64,000 nucleotides of DNA, taken from the NCBI GenBank assembly GCA_963844115.1, contig CAWJNN010000062.1:1-64000 (forward strand), read 5' to 3'. The notes beneath the pieces were generated by a model. That model searched no databases and was not told where the DNA came from. It was given only the letters and a program-made list of their open reading frames with translations. The stretch comes from CS4-C045 sp963844115. GTDB taxonomy: Bacteria; Planctomycetota; Planctomycetia; Pirellulales; UBA7805. Made by a program: the position numbers and the translations under genes. Of the stretch, positions 1 to 8,569 are shown one piece after another (position 1 is the stretch's first letter; every line of letters starts with the position of its first letter).

Positions 1-16
1 CATAACGGCCCGTCTT

Positions 17-37
17 GGCGATTTCGCTTATTCTGGG
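17..37 (+). repeat. Putative left inverted repeat of the IS66 element
   Basis: The segment starts GGCGATTT and ends CTGGG. It aligns imperfectly with the reverse complement of 2644-2665, which also starts GGCGATTT and ends TTTGGG. Pairing is partial, so the exact terminus is uncertain. Confidence 0.4.
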
Positions 38-72
38 ATTATTTCCTGGGATTTTTAGCGAGGAGGCTGACG

Positions 73-415
73 ATGGCTCGACGTGGACGCGTGGATCGAG
101 AGCGTTATTGGCGTGGGGTGATTGAGGACCAGGAGGCAAGCGGGCTATCCATTTCCGCGTTTTGCCGCCAGCGCGAGGTGCCGGAGGGATCGTTCTTTAA
201 TTGGCGACGGAAACTTGCGGAGCATCAGCGGGCCATCGAAGCGGAAGGGACCGTCGCGAAGTTCGCACCCATCGAACTGTCCGCTCCAGATGCCGTCAAG
301 CGATCTGGCTGTGAAATCGTTCTGCCAGATGGGTGTCGGGTCATCGTGCCGCCCCAATGCTCCGCCCGGCTGGCTGCGCGAAGTTCTCATGGTATTGCGG
401 GAGCCGCCATGTTGA
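73..415 (+). CDS. tnpA: IS66 accessory protein TnpA (one-base frameshift)
   Basis: This is the small HTH accessory protein of IS66 elements. Residues 8-50 form the typical helix-turn-helix (ERYWRGVIEDQEASGLS, then FNWRRKL). A strong Shine-Dalgarno AGGAGG lies at 61-66, seven bases before ATG 73. The family C-terminus WLREVLMVLREPPC is present but in the +1 frame, ending at TGA 413-415. Removing one C from the CCC run near 365-367 restores a normal TnpA of about 113 residues. Without that correction the reading frame runs straight into tnpB, giving an artificial 232-residue TnpA-TnpB fusion. The tnpA stop and tnpB start overlap, the usual IS66 coupling. Confidence 0.8.
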
Positions 416-771
416 ACTTCTCTTATCAGACGCGTGTGTTTCTGTTCCTGGAACCGGTTGATATGAGGAAGAGCTTCCGCGGCTTGTGCCTGCTGGCCGA
501 GTCGGAGTTGAAGCAGGACCCCGCATCGGGGCATTGGTTCGCCTTTATCAATCGGCGCGGCGACCGATTGAAGCTGCTGGGATGGGACGGACAAGGCTTT
601 TGGATTTGGTACAAGCGACTTGAATCGGGCGTCTTTCAAAAAGCCACCGCCGAGTCGAATCGAACGCAGATCGAGATCGACGTGACGCAACTGTCGTTGA
701 TCATCAACGGCATCGACTTGCGTTCGGCGAAGCGACGACGACGTTATGAAAGAGCGTCACAAGTCGCGTGA
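409..771 (+). CDS. tnpB: IS66 accessory protein TnpB (Orf2)
   Basis: A 120-residue TnpB_IS66 protein (PF05717 family). The hallmark EPVDMRKSFRGL lies near residues 14-25, followed by the conserved core HWFAFINRRGDRLKLLGWD and FWIWYKRLESGVF. Length and ends are typical. The ATG at 409 overlaps the expected tnpA stop (413-415), so it is probably translated by coupling. TnpB is required for transposition of IS66 elements but its molecular role is not established. Confidence 0.85.
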   Translation: MLNFSYQTRVFLFLEPVDMRKSFRGLCLLAESELKQDPASGHWFAFINRRGDRLKLLGWDGQGFWIWYKRLESGVFQKATAESNRTQIEIDVTQLSLIINGIDLRSAKRRRRYERASQVA

Positions 772-890
772 AAAAAGTTTTCTAAAAGTTTTCACAAAAA
801 GTCGACAGTGGGCTTGCGCGATCGTCTTGGATGTGCATAATGCTCACGCATCGTTGCTGAAGTCACGTTGCTTGTTGACGCAGGAAGCTC

Positions 891-2631
891 ATGGACGACA
901 ACGCCGCCCCGCTGCCGACCACGCTCGCCGAGTGCCATGCCAAGATCATTGAGTTGACTGAATCGGGCGCGCGGCAGCAGGCAACGATTCAAGAACAACA
1001 AGCGACCATCGACGAGCAACAAGAGCTACTGCAAGCTTTGCAGCGGGATATCGCGTTAATGAAGCGGACGTTGTTCGGTCAGCGGCGCGAGCGGTTTGAA
1101 GACCCGCGCCAGGGGACATTGTTCGACGCCGTTGCCGTCGGTGGTTCCGACCAAGAGGACACCTCTGACGCCGCCGACCTGGTCCAACAGAACGACACTT
1201 CGAGCAAAACCGATAACGAAAACTCTCCCCCTCGCAACGGTCGCCGTCGCCGCGTGATTCCCGAGAGCCTGCCCTCGGGTGAAACGCATTCATGAGCTGG
1301 ATGAGACGGAGATTCCCGAAGGCTTGCGAGGCGACAAGGGTCGTCGGTTTCTGAAAAAAGTGGGGGAATATGTCGAGTGGGAGCCTCCCCAGTTGATGGT
1401 CGTCGAGGAGTTTATCGAAATGCTGGCGGTGGACAATGCGGACGCGACGGAGACAGCGATGGTCTGTGCCTCGCGACCGCCGCGGATCTTGACCTGCTTT
1501 GCCGGTCCTTCGCTGCTAGCCGCCTTGGCCGCGCATCATTACGCCGACCATCAGCCTTACTATCGTCTGGAAGAGATCCTGGGGCGGAGCCAGTTGGAGA
1601 TCGATCGCAGCACGCTCTGCCGCTGGATGATCCGCCTGGCCGGTGAGCTGACTCCGCTGACGGACTTGATGCGGAATCTGGCTTTGCAGTCGCCGGTGGT
1701 ACAAGCGGATGAAACCCCGATCAAGATGCTGGTGCCAGGACAAGGCAAGACGTCGACCACGTATTTGTGGGCGATCCTGGGCGACAAGAAACATCCTTAC
1801 ACGACGTTTTCGTTTACCACGAGTCGTGCCCGAGCTGGACCGGCCGCGTTCTTCGCGGACTTTCGCGGCACGCTCGTGTCGGACGCTTACATTGGTTACG
1901 AGTTCCTGCAGCCCTATTCGCAAGGCCGGATCCTTCTTGCCGGTTGCCACGCACATGTGCGCCGCAAGTTCGAGGAGTTGCATTCGCTGGGTCCCACCGA
2001 GCGGACGGCGACGGCGATGGGTTACTTCCAGCGTCTGTTCGACATCGAGGAAGAATTGCGCGATGTTTCGGACGAGATGCGTCACGCCGGGCGTCAACTT
2101 CGTTCTCGACCGCTGCTGGCGGATTTCAAGCGTTGGATGGATGAGCAACTGGAAACGCTTCGTCCGAAGCACGACCTGCGCGGCGCGATCAATTACATGA
2201 CGAGTCGTTGGGAGTGCTTTGAACGATTCCTGTCCTCGGGTTCGGTCCCCTTCGATAACAATGCGTCGGAGCAAGCGGTGAAGAACCCGGTAATGGGAAA
2301 GAAAGCCTGGTTGTTCTTTGGGAGTCCGGCGGGCGGAGCGGCGGCGGCGGTGTTGTACACACTGACTACCACCTGCCGTCGTTTGCGAATGGATCCTTAC
2401 GCTTACCTGCGCGATGTGTTCGAGCGTTTGCCGCAACTCCTATGCAATTCGAGCGATCACGAGGACTTGACCTGGCTGTTTCCGCTGCTTCCCGATCGTT
2501 GGCTCGCCGACCATCCCGAAAGCGAGCATCCGATGAGGACGAGGGAATCGAACGTCAAAGCAGTACGTCGCCGCACGCGTCGCACCGGGCGCCGCCGGGC
2601 ACTCGCTCAAGCCAATCGCAAAAGCCGCTAA
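891..2631 (+). CDS. tnpC: IS66 transposase TnpC (one-base frameshift)
   Basis: DDE-type transposase of IS66. The N-terminal part (891 to about 1275) has the leucine-zipper-like glutamine-rich region and the basic linker GRRRRVIPESLP. The catalytic part follows in the +1 frame from about 1279. The acidic triad is visible: D in QADETP (about 1705), D in VSDAYIGY (about 1880) and E in NNASEQAVK (about 2268). One extra G in the GGG run at 1277-1279 explains the break; removing it joins ESLPS to KRIHELDE in register. The protein would be about 579 residues, slightly longer than usual because of a basic C-terminal tail. As written it is interrupted. Confidence 0.85.
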
Positions 2632-2643
2632 CTATCCCAGCGT

Positions 2644-2665
2644 CCCAAATCATCGCCAAATCGCC
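2644..2665 (-). repeat. Putative right inverted repeat of the IS66 element
   Basis: Imperfect inverse of 17-37 (shared GGCGATTT and TGGG blocks), 13 bases after the tnpC stop. It marks the approximate right end of the insertion. Confidence 0.4.
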
Positions 2666-2684
2666 GACCAAGGCAATACGTCAG

Positions 2685-3040
2685 CGGATGCAACGCTCAC
2701 CGCTGAGCGTCGCTCCGGTCCACTTGCGACAAAGCCATGCGGCCATGTCTCGACCGGGCTCTGACTGCGAAATCTCGCGTAGTCTTCAGGGGCAACATGA
2801 TATTGCGATGCCACTGCCTGGAGAATCGCTGACACACTGACGGCCTTGAGCCGTCGGCTCGTTGATTGATGCCGGTCCCGATCGGAGCCTTCGGCCAGAG
2901 CCACCATCGTGCGCAGGAAATCTTCGCTTCCAAATACCGAACTGCGAAGCTCACGCTTGTACGGATCCTCGGCAACGTGCAGCCCATCGCGAACATATTT
3001 CCGAAAAGCACGATCAGGATCACTTCCGCCGTGGGCAGCC
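2685..3040 (-). pseudogene. Remnant of REP-associated tyrosine transposase with DnaA-like C-terminal domain
   Basis: Read on the minus strand, the segment gives FRKYVRDGLH, then SSVFGSEDFLRTM, then AVSVSAILQAVASQY and, after a one-base shift near 2755, GRDMAAWLCRKWTGATLS. The first two blocks resemble the C-terminus of Y1-type REP-associated transposases. The last two resemble the helix-turn-helix of DnaA domain IV that is fused to many planctomycete RAYTs. The catalytic Y1 domain (HUH motif) is absent. The 3' end stops where the IS66 right end begins, and the 5' end is joined without a start codon to a cytochrome-gene fragment at about 3040. It is therefore a relic truncated on both sides. 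Confidence 0.6.
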
Positions 3041-4110
3041 CGCCGGTGCGTCGCGGGTGGCTGCTTGAACGTTCCGACATAAACGCTGTCACGACTGGCG
3101 GTGAGTGCCGCGTGGCGGTCGATTAATTCCCGCAGTTCTACTACCAGGTTTTCGAACCGATCGGTCTCTACAGACGACGAATTCTGGAAGGAATACCGCA
3201 GCCGCTCGTTCGCCGTCGCTTCGAACGGCAAGCGGTCGTCACTACGGCTGACCACGGTCCACTGACCGGGCTGTTCGGCCACTTCGATGTGATAGTGCGT
3301 CGGCAAATTGCGCGAAAAGAGTTTCTCGAGGTCGCGACTCCACACAACACGGTCGATCATTGCCAGCTGGGCCAGCTCGATCTGTAGCCAACCTTTGCCT
3401 TTGTCCTTCGATATCCACGCCTTCAAATCACCGTACTTGCCGTCATTGAGGTACTCAGGCTTGTGACGCAGCGGGTTGTCCGTGTAGTCGCCGGCCGAGG
3501 TCACAACCTTTGCACCGGCGCCGGCCAGGGCAATGTTTTCTGGCTGGCCGGCCGCAAACACTTCCAGTTCGTCCAGGATCGGCTGGCCGTCGTCGTTCGT
3601 CTGCTCGATCGTAAAACGAACAAAGCGGGCTTGCCGTGGCGCGAATTTTTCTTCGTTCAGCTCGGCGCAGACCGGTTCGCGCTTGTCGATCTTGAAGGGC
3701 TCCAGCAGGTTGCGGATCGTAGTGATCCGCTCTTTGACCGCAGTGGCCTGGCTGGCACGTTCTTCGTTGTCCGGCACGGAGATTTTTCGGTCGCCATGCC
3801 GGACACCGGATAACAGGGCTTCAAACGAATAGTATTCCCGCTGCGTGATGCGCCCTGATCGATCCACGCACGCAGCAGTGCCACCTGGTCCGGCGAAAGC
3901 GGTTTCCCTTCGTCCGGTGGCGGCATCCGTTCGTCATCCACCGTTTCGGCAACCAGCTGAATCAATCGACTAGCAGCGCCGTCGCCCGGCAAGATCACCG
4001 GTCCGTCGTCGCCTCTCGCCAGCGCTCGGGCCTTTACATCCAGCCGCAACCCGGCCTCTTGTTCGTCCGGGCCATGGCACGCATGGCAGCTGGCTTGAAG
4101 GATCGGCCGG
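3041..4110 (-). pseudogene. Collapsed planctomycete cytochrome (PSCyt1 / PSCyt2 tail / discoidin-like) gene
   Basis: The 5' part (about 4100-3857) encodes a PSCyt1 domain with haem motif CHACH, then DERMPPPDEG and ALLRAWIDQGA. At about 3856 it jumps in another frame to ITQREYYSFEALLSGVRHG, which is the very end of the PSCyt2 (DUF1549) domain. About 200 residues of PSCyt2 are therefore missing. A discoidin (F5/8 type C)-like domain follows (ARFVRFTI, then IDRVVWSRD), and then VYVGTFKQPPATHR, the linker before PSD1. At about 3040 the frame runs into a transposase remnant and the whole PSD1 domain is absent. No signal peptide or start is present: the 5' end is joined to a copy of a transporter-gene 3' end (4103-4155). 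It is a non-functional mosaic as written. Confidence 0.7.
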
Positions 4111-4155
4111 ATGTGCCGAGCAGCCATGCAATTGCGCGTGTTACTCCCCGCCGTC
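4103..4155 (-). repeat. Diverged copy of the POT-transporter 3' end
   Basis: About 50 bases match 5796-5846 at roughly 80 percent. They include the last codons (GxDGGE then stop), the block CACGCGCAATTGC and a distal GCTCGGCAC. The copy sits precisely at the 5' break of the cytochrome pseudogene. Confidence 0.6.
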
Positions 4156-4296
4156 ATTCCCGCGGTACATGCGCCGTCCTGGGCCGTTGCATGAAGGCGG
4201 CTAGATCTGCATCGTTCTCCGGCCAATTAAGGATTTGCCAGTGATTGGACAGCAGACAATAGCAGCCGATCAGCTGTTCGTTACGTCGTGACTAGC

Positions 4297-4302
4297 TATA
4301 AT
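4297..4302 (+). promoter_or_regulatory. Candidate -10 box for the toxin-antitoxin-like pair
   Basis: A perfect TATAAT lies 84 bases before the ATG at 4386, in the only free space upstream of the pair. No convincing -35 box is visible 17 bases further upstream. Confidence 0.35.
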
Positions 4303-4385
4303 AAAACTAACGTCCGGATTGGTGTGATCGTCGCGATTCGACAGGTTTTCCGATCCATGTCGGGGATTCTTTTTTGGAGGTCACC

Positions 4386-4619
4386 ATGATCCACGTAAAG
4401 GTGGACGCCGAAACACGGGACAAACTTTCGCAGTTAGACGAACCGGCACAACTATGTGACGAAAACGGCCAGGTGCTTGGCGAGTTTCGTCCGGCCGTGA
4501 ACCGATCGAATTGCGTTGGAGTCGATTCACCGTTGAGCACTGAAGAATTACAGTTGCGGGAACGGGAGACAGAGACCTATACCACCCGGGAGGTACTTGA
4601 GCGGCTGAAGGACCTTTGA
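4386..4619 (+). CDS. Small antitoxin-like protein, first gene of a toxin-antitoxin-like pair
   Basis: A 77-residue acidic protein beginning MIHVKVDAETRDKLSQLDE. The ATG at 4386 is chosen because GGAGG lies five bases upstream (4376-4380). The middle reads CDENGQVLGEFRP, a pattern common in short planctomycete antitoxin-like proteins that mention a 'label' of the regulated partner. The C-terminus (TTREVLERLKDL) is a predicted amphipathic helix that could bind a toxin. Its stop TGA (4617-4619) overlaps the ATG of the next gene by one base, as in type II modules. No DNA-binding fold is certain. Function is inferred from arrangement and size. Confidence 0.55.
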   Translation: MIHVKVDAETRDKLSQLDEPAQLCDENGQVLGEFRPAVNRSNCVGVDSPLSTEELQLRERETETYTTREVLERLKDL

Positions 4620-4888
4620 TGTACATCGTCCGATGGGTCGGATCGACGGTGGGAGACTTAGCAGCGATCTGGATCGACGCTTCTTCAGCCGAGCGAAATC
4701 TAATAACCAGGGCAGCCACCGAGATTGATCGTCGGTTAAGCAACGATCCGGCGAACGAAGGCGAATCCCGCGAATCTGGTCGGCGAATCTTATTGGCTCC
4801 TCCTCTGGGCGTCAAATTCCGTGTGGATGAAGAACGCAGAATCACGTTGGTTTTGAATGTGTGGCGCTTCAACGTCAAAAACGACTAA
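4619..4888 (+). CDS. RelE/ParE-like toxin candidate
   Basis: An 89-residue basic protein starting at ATG 4619, which overlaps the upstream stop. The order helix-helix (AAIWIDASSAERNLITRAATEIDRRL) followed by strands (ILLAPPLGVKFRV, RRITLVLNVWRF) fits the RelE/ParE fold, where the C-terminal strand run holds the active or binding surface. The alternative TTG start three bases earlier would add one residue. No catalytic residues can be assigned with certainty because the family is very variable. The pairing with 4386-4619 supports a toxin-antitoxin role; ParE-type gyrase inhibition or RelE-type mRNA cleavage cannot be separated here. Confidence 0.55.
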   Translation: MYIVRWVGSTVGDLAAIWIDASSAERNLITRAATEIDRRLSNDPANEGESRESGRRILLAPPLGVKFRVDEERRITLVLNVWRFNVKND

Positions 4889-4903
4889 CCTTCAACTTTT
4901 TCA

Positions 4904-5667
4904 TCAACTCTCAACTTCCGTCTCCTCCTGTAAGAATTCGCGTGGCTTATACAGCACGGCCACGAAGATGAAGCCTATTGCCGTACCCGCCATTAACTTG
5001 GTCCAGAACCAGAAATACTCGGCTCCTTCTAGTGTCGTTTGTCCGCCCACGTTGATTTGCGATTCGATACTGGTTTTCTCACTCTGACCACGCTCCACGT
5101 CAATCTTCTCCCGTTCGCCCTCGCCGCGCACCTCGATCCGTCGTCGCTCCAGCCACGACAACGGCTCGCTCGCCTTTTCCGGACTGGGTCTGGTAACGTT
5201 TTCGACTAACACAACTTCATCTGGCGTCATGTACTTCTTATCCGGTCCGGTACTGGTAATCCGAAATGAGTTGCGATTGATCAGGCGGTACTTCAACGGC
5301 TCGTCCCACGAGTCGTGGATCGCTCCGACCAGTTCTTGTCCGTCCGCCGTCAGCGGAAATTCTTCGTTGTGTTCTTGAAAATATTTTTCGATCTTGTCCT
5401 TGGCATCATTCAGAATTGAGTTGGGGGCTGTGTCGACCGTGCCGGTCGATTGAATCTCTCCTTGCTTATTCTTCACCAATTTGACGTGATACCGAATATC
5501 GTCGATGTTGCCCGATTGGGCGTCCGCTCCGGGTGAATGATAAACAAGCGTTACGCCACCAGTTGCCAGCCGATCGACAGACCGGTGACGAACGACAGCG
5601 CCAAAGCCGTCAAAGCGGGAATGGTGATCCGCGGAGTGGCCTGGACGTGATGCATCCGGCTCGTCAT
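4904..5667 (-). CDS. Membrane protein with POT-like C-terminal segment (frameshifted, probably partial transporter)
   Basis: From the ATG at 5667 the frame gives a hydrophobic segment (ITIPALTALALSFVTGLSIG). It then hits a stop near 5556, where the protein continues one frame over as GVTLVYHSPG. A hydrophilic region of about 160 residues follows (DDIRYHVKLVKNKQGE, then RRRIEVRGEGEREK). The C-terminus GAEYFWFWTKLMAG plus YKPREFLQEE closely resembles the end of the neighbouring POT transporter (GADYYWFFTAAML, YRGQVYLQGR). I read it as a 3' portion of a second POT gene with a hydrophilic insert, or a two-helix membrane protein with a POT-derived tail. The start is uncertain because no ribosome-binding site precedes it. 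Confidence 0.45.
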
Positions 5668-5795
5668 GGGAGGGTTGTGGCGGTTGCAGGGGGCGACGAA
5701 GGTTGGCCACCATGCATGGCATGGATGTCCGTCGCCGTAGCCCAGTTTATAGTCGAAACCCGATGAGGCCCGTCACATCGCGCCCAGCAGGCGAA

Positions 5796-5846
5796 TTGGT
5801 GCCGAGCAATCACCGCAATTGCGCGTGTCATTCACCGCCGTCATCC
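5796..5846 (-). repeat. Second copy of the POT-gene 3'-end repeat
   Basis: Pairs with 4103-4155 in the same orientation at about 80 percent. It spans the last codons and stop of the intact POT gene and about 30 bases downstream, including the palindrome GCAATTGC. Confidence 0.6.
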
Positions 5847-7300
5847 CGGCCTTGGAGATACACCTGCCCGCGGTAGACGAACGAGAACGGCACGTAGACG
5901 ATCGCCGTCACCAGCATCGCCGCGGTAAAGAACCAGTAGTAATCGGCTCCAGCCAATTTGCTGGTGCCGTCTTCATTCTGGATAAACACATTGACCAGCG
6001 TCGTGAACAGGTTGCCGGCGGATACGGACAGCAGGTACAGGCCCATGATAAACGATTTCATCTTGTTGGGAGCCTGGGTATACGAAAACTCCAACGCGGT
6101 GATCGACACCATGATTTCCGCCGCCGTCAGCACCACGTACGCCAAAATCTGCCAGAGGATCGTCGGCTGCTCGCCAGCCACGATCCACGTTTCGATCCCG
6201 GCACTTATCGAGAACGCCACAACAGCCAGAAACAGCCCGGTGCCAATTTTGCGCAGCGGCGTTAAAGGGAAATACCGGTTGATTGCCGGATACACCACGT
6301 AGGTGAACAGCGGGATGAAGGCCAACACGAACAGCGGGTTCACCAGTCCGATCTGGTCGGGCAACCACTCGTGGCCGAAAACATGCCGGTCCATGTTCCG
6401 CGCCTGGAGGACCCACCGCGAGGCGGTCTGGTCAAACAGGGCCCAAAACATGGCAATAAAGACGTACACAGGGACCAGATGCAGAATCGCCCGCAAGCCG
6501 GTACCGCTAAACGCCTCCTTCACAAACTTCATTCCGCCGGCCGGCACATGAATGAACTTGTGACGGCCCATCCAGAAGACGAACGTCGCGACAAACATCA
6601 GCACACCCGGCACCCCAAACGCCACACTCGCTCCGTACCGCTCGCGCAACATCGGCGTGAGGAACTGGGAAAGCAGCGCGCCGAAATTGATGGAAAAGTA
6701 GAACCAGGCGAACACGCGGCTCAGCAGATGCTGGTTCATGCTGCCGAACTGGTCACCGACGTGCGCCGAGACGCAGGGCTTGATGCCCCCGGACCCGACG
6801 GCAATCAAAAACAATCCTACGGCCATGCCAAACCGCGATTCGTATCCGGCGATGAACGACCAGTCTCCCGCCGCCGTCGGTTTGAGCCAATAAAAAACAT
6901 CGTCCATGGCCAGAGCGAGATGGCCGAGGCAATAGACGCTCGACAACGCCATAATCGTGCGGTACTTGCCCAATAACCCATCGGCCAGAATTGCGCCCAG
7001 GATGGGGAAGAAGTAGGCGGACATCTTGAAAAGATGCACATAGGAGGTCGCCTCCGCGTCCGACATCGGATCAGCCACACCACTGCTGTCCAGCAGCATC
7101 GTCGTCATGTACATCGCCAGGATCGAGTTCATCCCGTAGAAGCTAAACCGCTCGGCGGCTTCATTGCCGACGATATAGGGAATGCCGGCAGGCATCTCGG
7201 CGGACGGCCGCGGTTCGGTCAGGTAGCGCGACGGTTGCGATTCGGTCGGATCGGCCGACCGTTGCGATTCGCTTCGATAGGGGTTTTCGGGCTTGGACAT
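5828..7300 (-). CDS. POT/PTR2-family proton-dependent oligopeptide transporter
   Basis: A complete 490-residue inner-membrane major-facilitator protein (PF00854 family). After a polar 37-residue N-terminus it shows the proton-coupling motif ExxERFxFYG (NEAAERFSFYG, about residues 46-56). The PTR2 signature FYFSINFGALL lies near residue 205. About a dozen hydrophobic segments follow, ending in YYWFFTAAML. Such transporters import di- and tripeptides with protons. It lies 44 bases downstream of a Tat-exported isomerase-like gene on the same strand, so the two may be cotranscribed. The window also holds several secreted peptidases (M1, S10, C69) that would supply small peptides. Confidence 0.9.
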   Translation of the reverse strand: MSKPENPYRSESQRSADPTESQPSRYLTEPRPSAEMPAGIPYIVGNEAAERFSFYGMNSILAMYMTTMLLDSSGVADPMSDAEATSYVHLFKMSAYFFPILGAILADGLLGKYRTIMALSSVYCLGHLALAMDDVFYWLKPTAAGDWSFIAGYESRFGMAVGLFLIAVGSGGIKPCVSAHVGDQFGSMNQHLLSRVFAWFYFSINFGALLSQFLTPMLRERYGASVAFGVPGVLMFVATFVFWMGRHKFIHVPAGGMKFVKEAFSGTGLRAILHLVPVYVFIAMFWALFDQTASRWVLQARNMDRHVFGHEWLPDQIGLVNPLFVLAFIPLFTYVVYPAINRYFPLTPLRKIGTGLFLAVVAFSISAGIETWIVAGEQPTILWQILAYVVLTAAEIMVSITALEFSYTQAPNKMKSFIMGLYLLSVSAGNLFTTLVNVFIQNEDGTSKLAGADYYWFFTAAMLVTAIVYVPFSFVYRGQVYLQGRDDGGE

Positions 7301-7344
7301 GAGGCCGATCAGGAAGCCAGGGTCGGGAGATCAGGGACGCGAGG

Positions 7345-8325
7345 TCAATTCCGTTTTTTCTGCAATTCCGCGCGGACCTGTTCCAGTAGTTTCTTCGTCG
7401 CCCGGATGCCGTCTGGCTCGCTGAGGCGTGTGCCTTCGTATTCGACAGCGATGTAACCCCGATAGCCGGCACCGGTAACAATCTCGACCATTCGCGCGTA
7501 ATCAATCTTGGTTTCGTTACCCTCCTGGTCAAAGTCGTAACTTTTGGCCGATACGCCGCGCGCCCAGGGCATTAGCTCCTTCATGCCCTTGTAACGGTCG
7601 TATTCTTTGCCTGGCGCATACGTGAAGTTACCAAAATCGGCCAGCGTGCCCAGACGCGGATGATCGACGCCCGTGATGACGCTGACCAGCCAGCCGGCAT
7701 GGGACGTCAATTGATTGTGGTTTTCCAGCAAGATATCCAATTCGTGGTTCTCAGCAGCCCAGCGGACCAGCCGCCCCACGCCGTCGATCGACAACTTTAT
7801 TTGCTCGTCGAAAGAGACGTCCTTCGAATGCGCGTTGACGCGCAGCGAGTGACAGCCCAACTGTTTGGCGGCAGCGACCCACGGTTTCGTATGTTCGATG
7901 GTGGCGGTCCGTGCCTCGGGATCCGGGTCGCCCAACAATCCCAGCCGATCGCACATGATCAACAGCGGCCGCACGCCCAAGTCCGTGCACCGTTGCCGCA
8001 TCGCTTCGATGTCCTTGGGCAGTTGTTGATGAGCGTATTCTTTCTCGGCAGGTTTGCCGTAGAAACACGAGTTCACGAATTCCACGGCGTCGATACCGTA
8101 CGAGAGAGCCGCCTTAGGGAAATCGATATTCGCCAGCTCTCCGTTGAAGATCGCATTGTGCACCGACCACTCGGCCAGTGATATCTTGAACAGCCGCGCG
8201 TCCTGGTCATCGTCGGTCGTCGTTGGCTCGTCACCAATCGCGCTTGCCGCCGGTACCAAAGCAGCACCGGCCAGGCCCGCTGTCACACCTTTTACGAAAC
8301 GGCGCCGTGTTAGTGCACGAACCAT
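7345..8325 (-). CDS. Tat-exported sugar phosphate isomerase/epimerase-like TIM-barrel protein
   Basis: A complete 326-residue protein. The N-terminus MVRALTRRRFVKGVTAG carries a twin-arginine motif followed by a hydrophobic stretch, indicating folded export. The rest is an AP_endonuc_2/xylose-isomerase-like barrel (PF01261 family). Metal-ligand positions are visible in LLENHNQ, LADFGNF and IAVEYEG. Members of this family act on sugars such as inosose or ketohexoses, but most planctomycete exported versions are uncharacterised, so no substrate is assigned. It precedes the POT transporter on the same strand and is divergent from the hydrolase at 8570. Confidence 0.85.
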   Translation of the reverse strand: MVRALTRRRFVKGVTAGLAGAALVPAASAIGDEPTTTDDDQDARLFKISLAEWSVHNAIFNGELANIDFPKAALSYGIDAVEFVNSCFYGKPAEKEYAHQQLPKDIEAMRQRCTDLGVRPLLIMCDRLGLLGDPDPEARTATIEHTKPWVAAAKQLGCHSLRVNAHSKDVSFDEQIKLSIDGVGRLVRWAAENHELDILLENHNQLTSHAGWLVSVITGVDHPRLGTLADFGNFTYAPGKEYDRYKGMKELMPWARGVSAKSYDFDQEGNETKIDYARMVEIVTGAGYRGYIAVEYEGTRLSEPDGIRATKKLLEQVRAELQKKRN

Positions 8326-8569
8326 GAATCTTCCTTTCGCGGGACGATACTTCGATGCGTGAACTGCAGTCGCAGAACGATGCCATCTTCCGGCATGCGG
8401 CGACGGATTGCAAGCGGCGAACTAGCTGACGGTGTTTCTGAAAAAAGCGGTTCTTTGATGGTGGCGAATTCGCATCGGATCGCGGACAATGACGCTTTCC
8501 GCCTGCGCGCCTACCAGGCATTTACCCACTTGCCACACGATCATTCCCCACACCCAAGGGAGGTCCGCC

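Larger units (their letters stand above)
13..2680 (+). mobile_element. IS66-family insertion sequence
   Basis: Three genes in the classic IS66 order tnpA, tnpB, tnpC lie between imperfect inverted ends at about 17-37 and 2644-2665, giving roughly 2.65 kb, normal for the family. The left end lies within the first bases of the window, so the target-site duplication cannot be checked. Both tnpA and tnpC contain a single extra base, so the copy is inactive as written or the sequence has errors. The right end abuts the remnant of a REP-associated transposase gene. Exact outer boundaries are estimates. Confidence 0.85.

Noticed and set aside
73..771. Programmed ribosomal frameshift producing TnpA or a TnpAB fusion
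   Set aside because: IS66 uses stop/start overlap rather than frameshifting, no slippery heptamer is visible, and one-base indels are widespread in this window.
1516..2436. 306-codon open frame antisense to tnpC
   Set aside because: Arg/Gln-rich composition typical of the complement of a GC-rich gene; no domain, signal or ribosome site.
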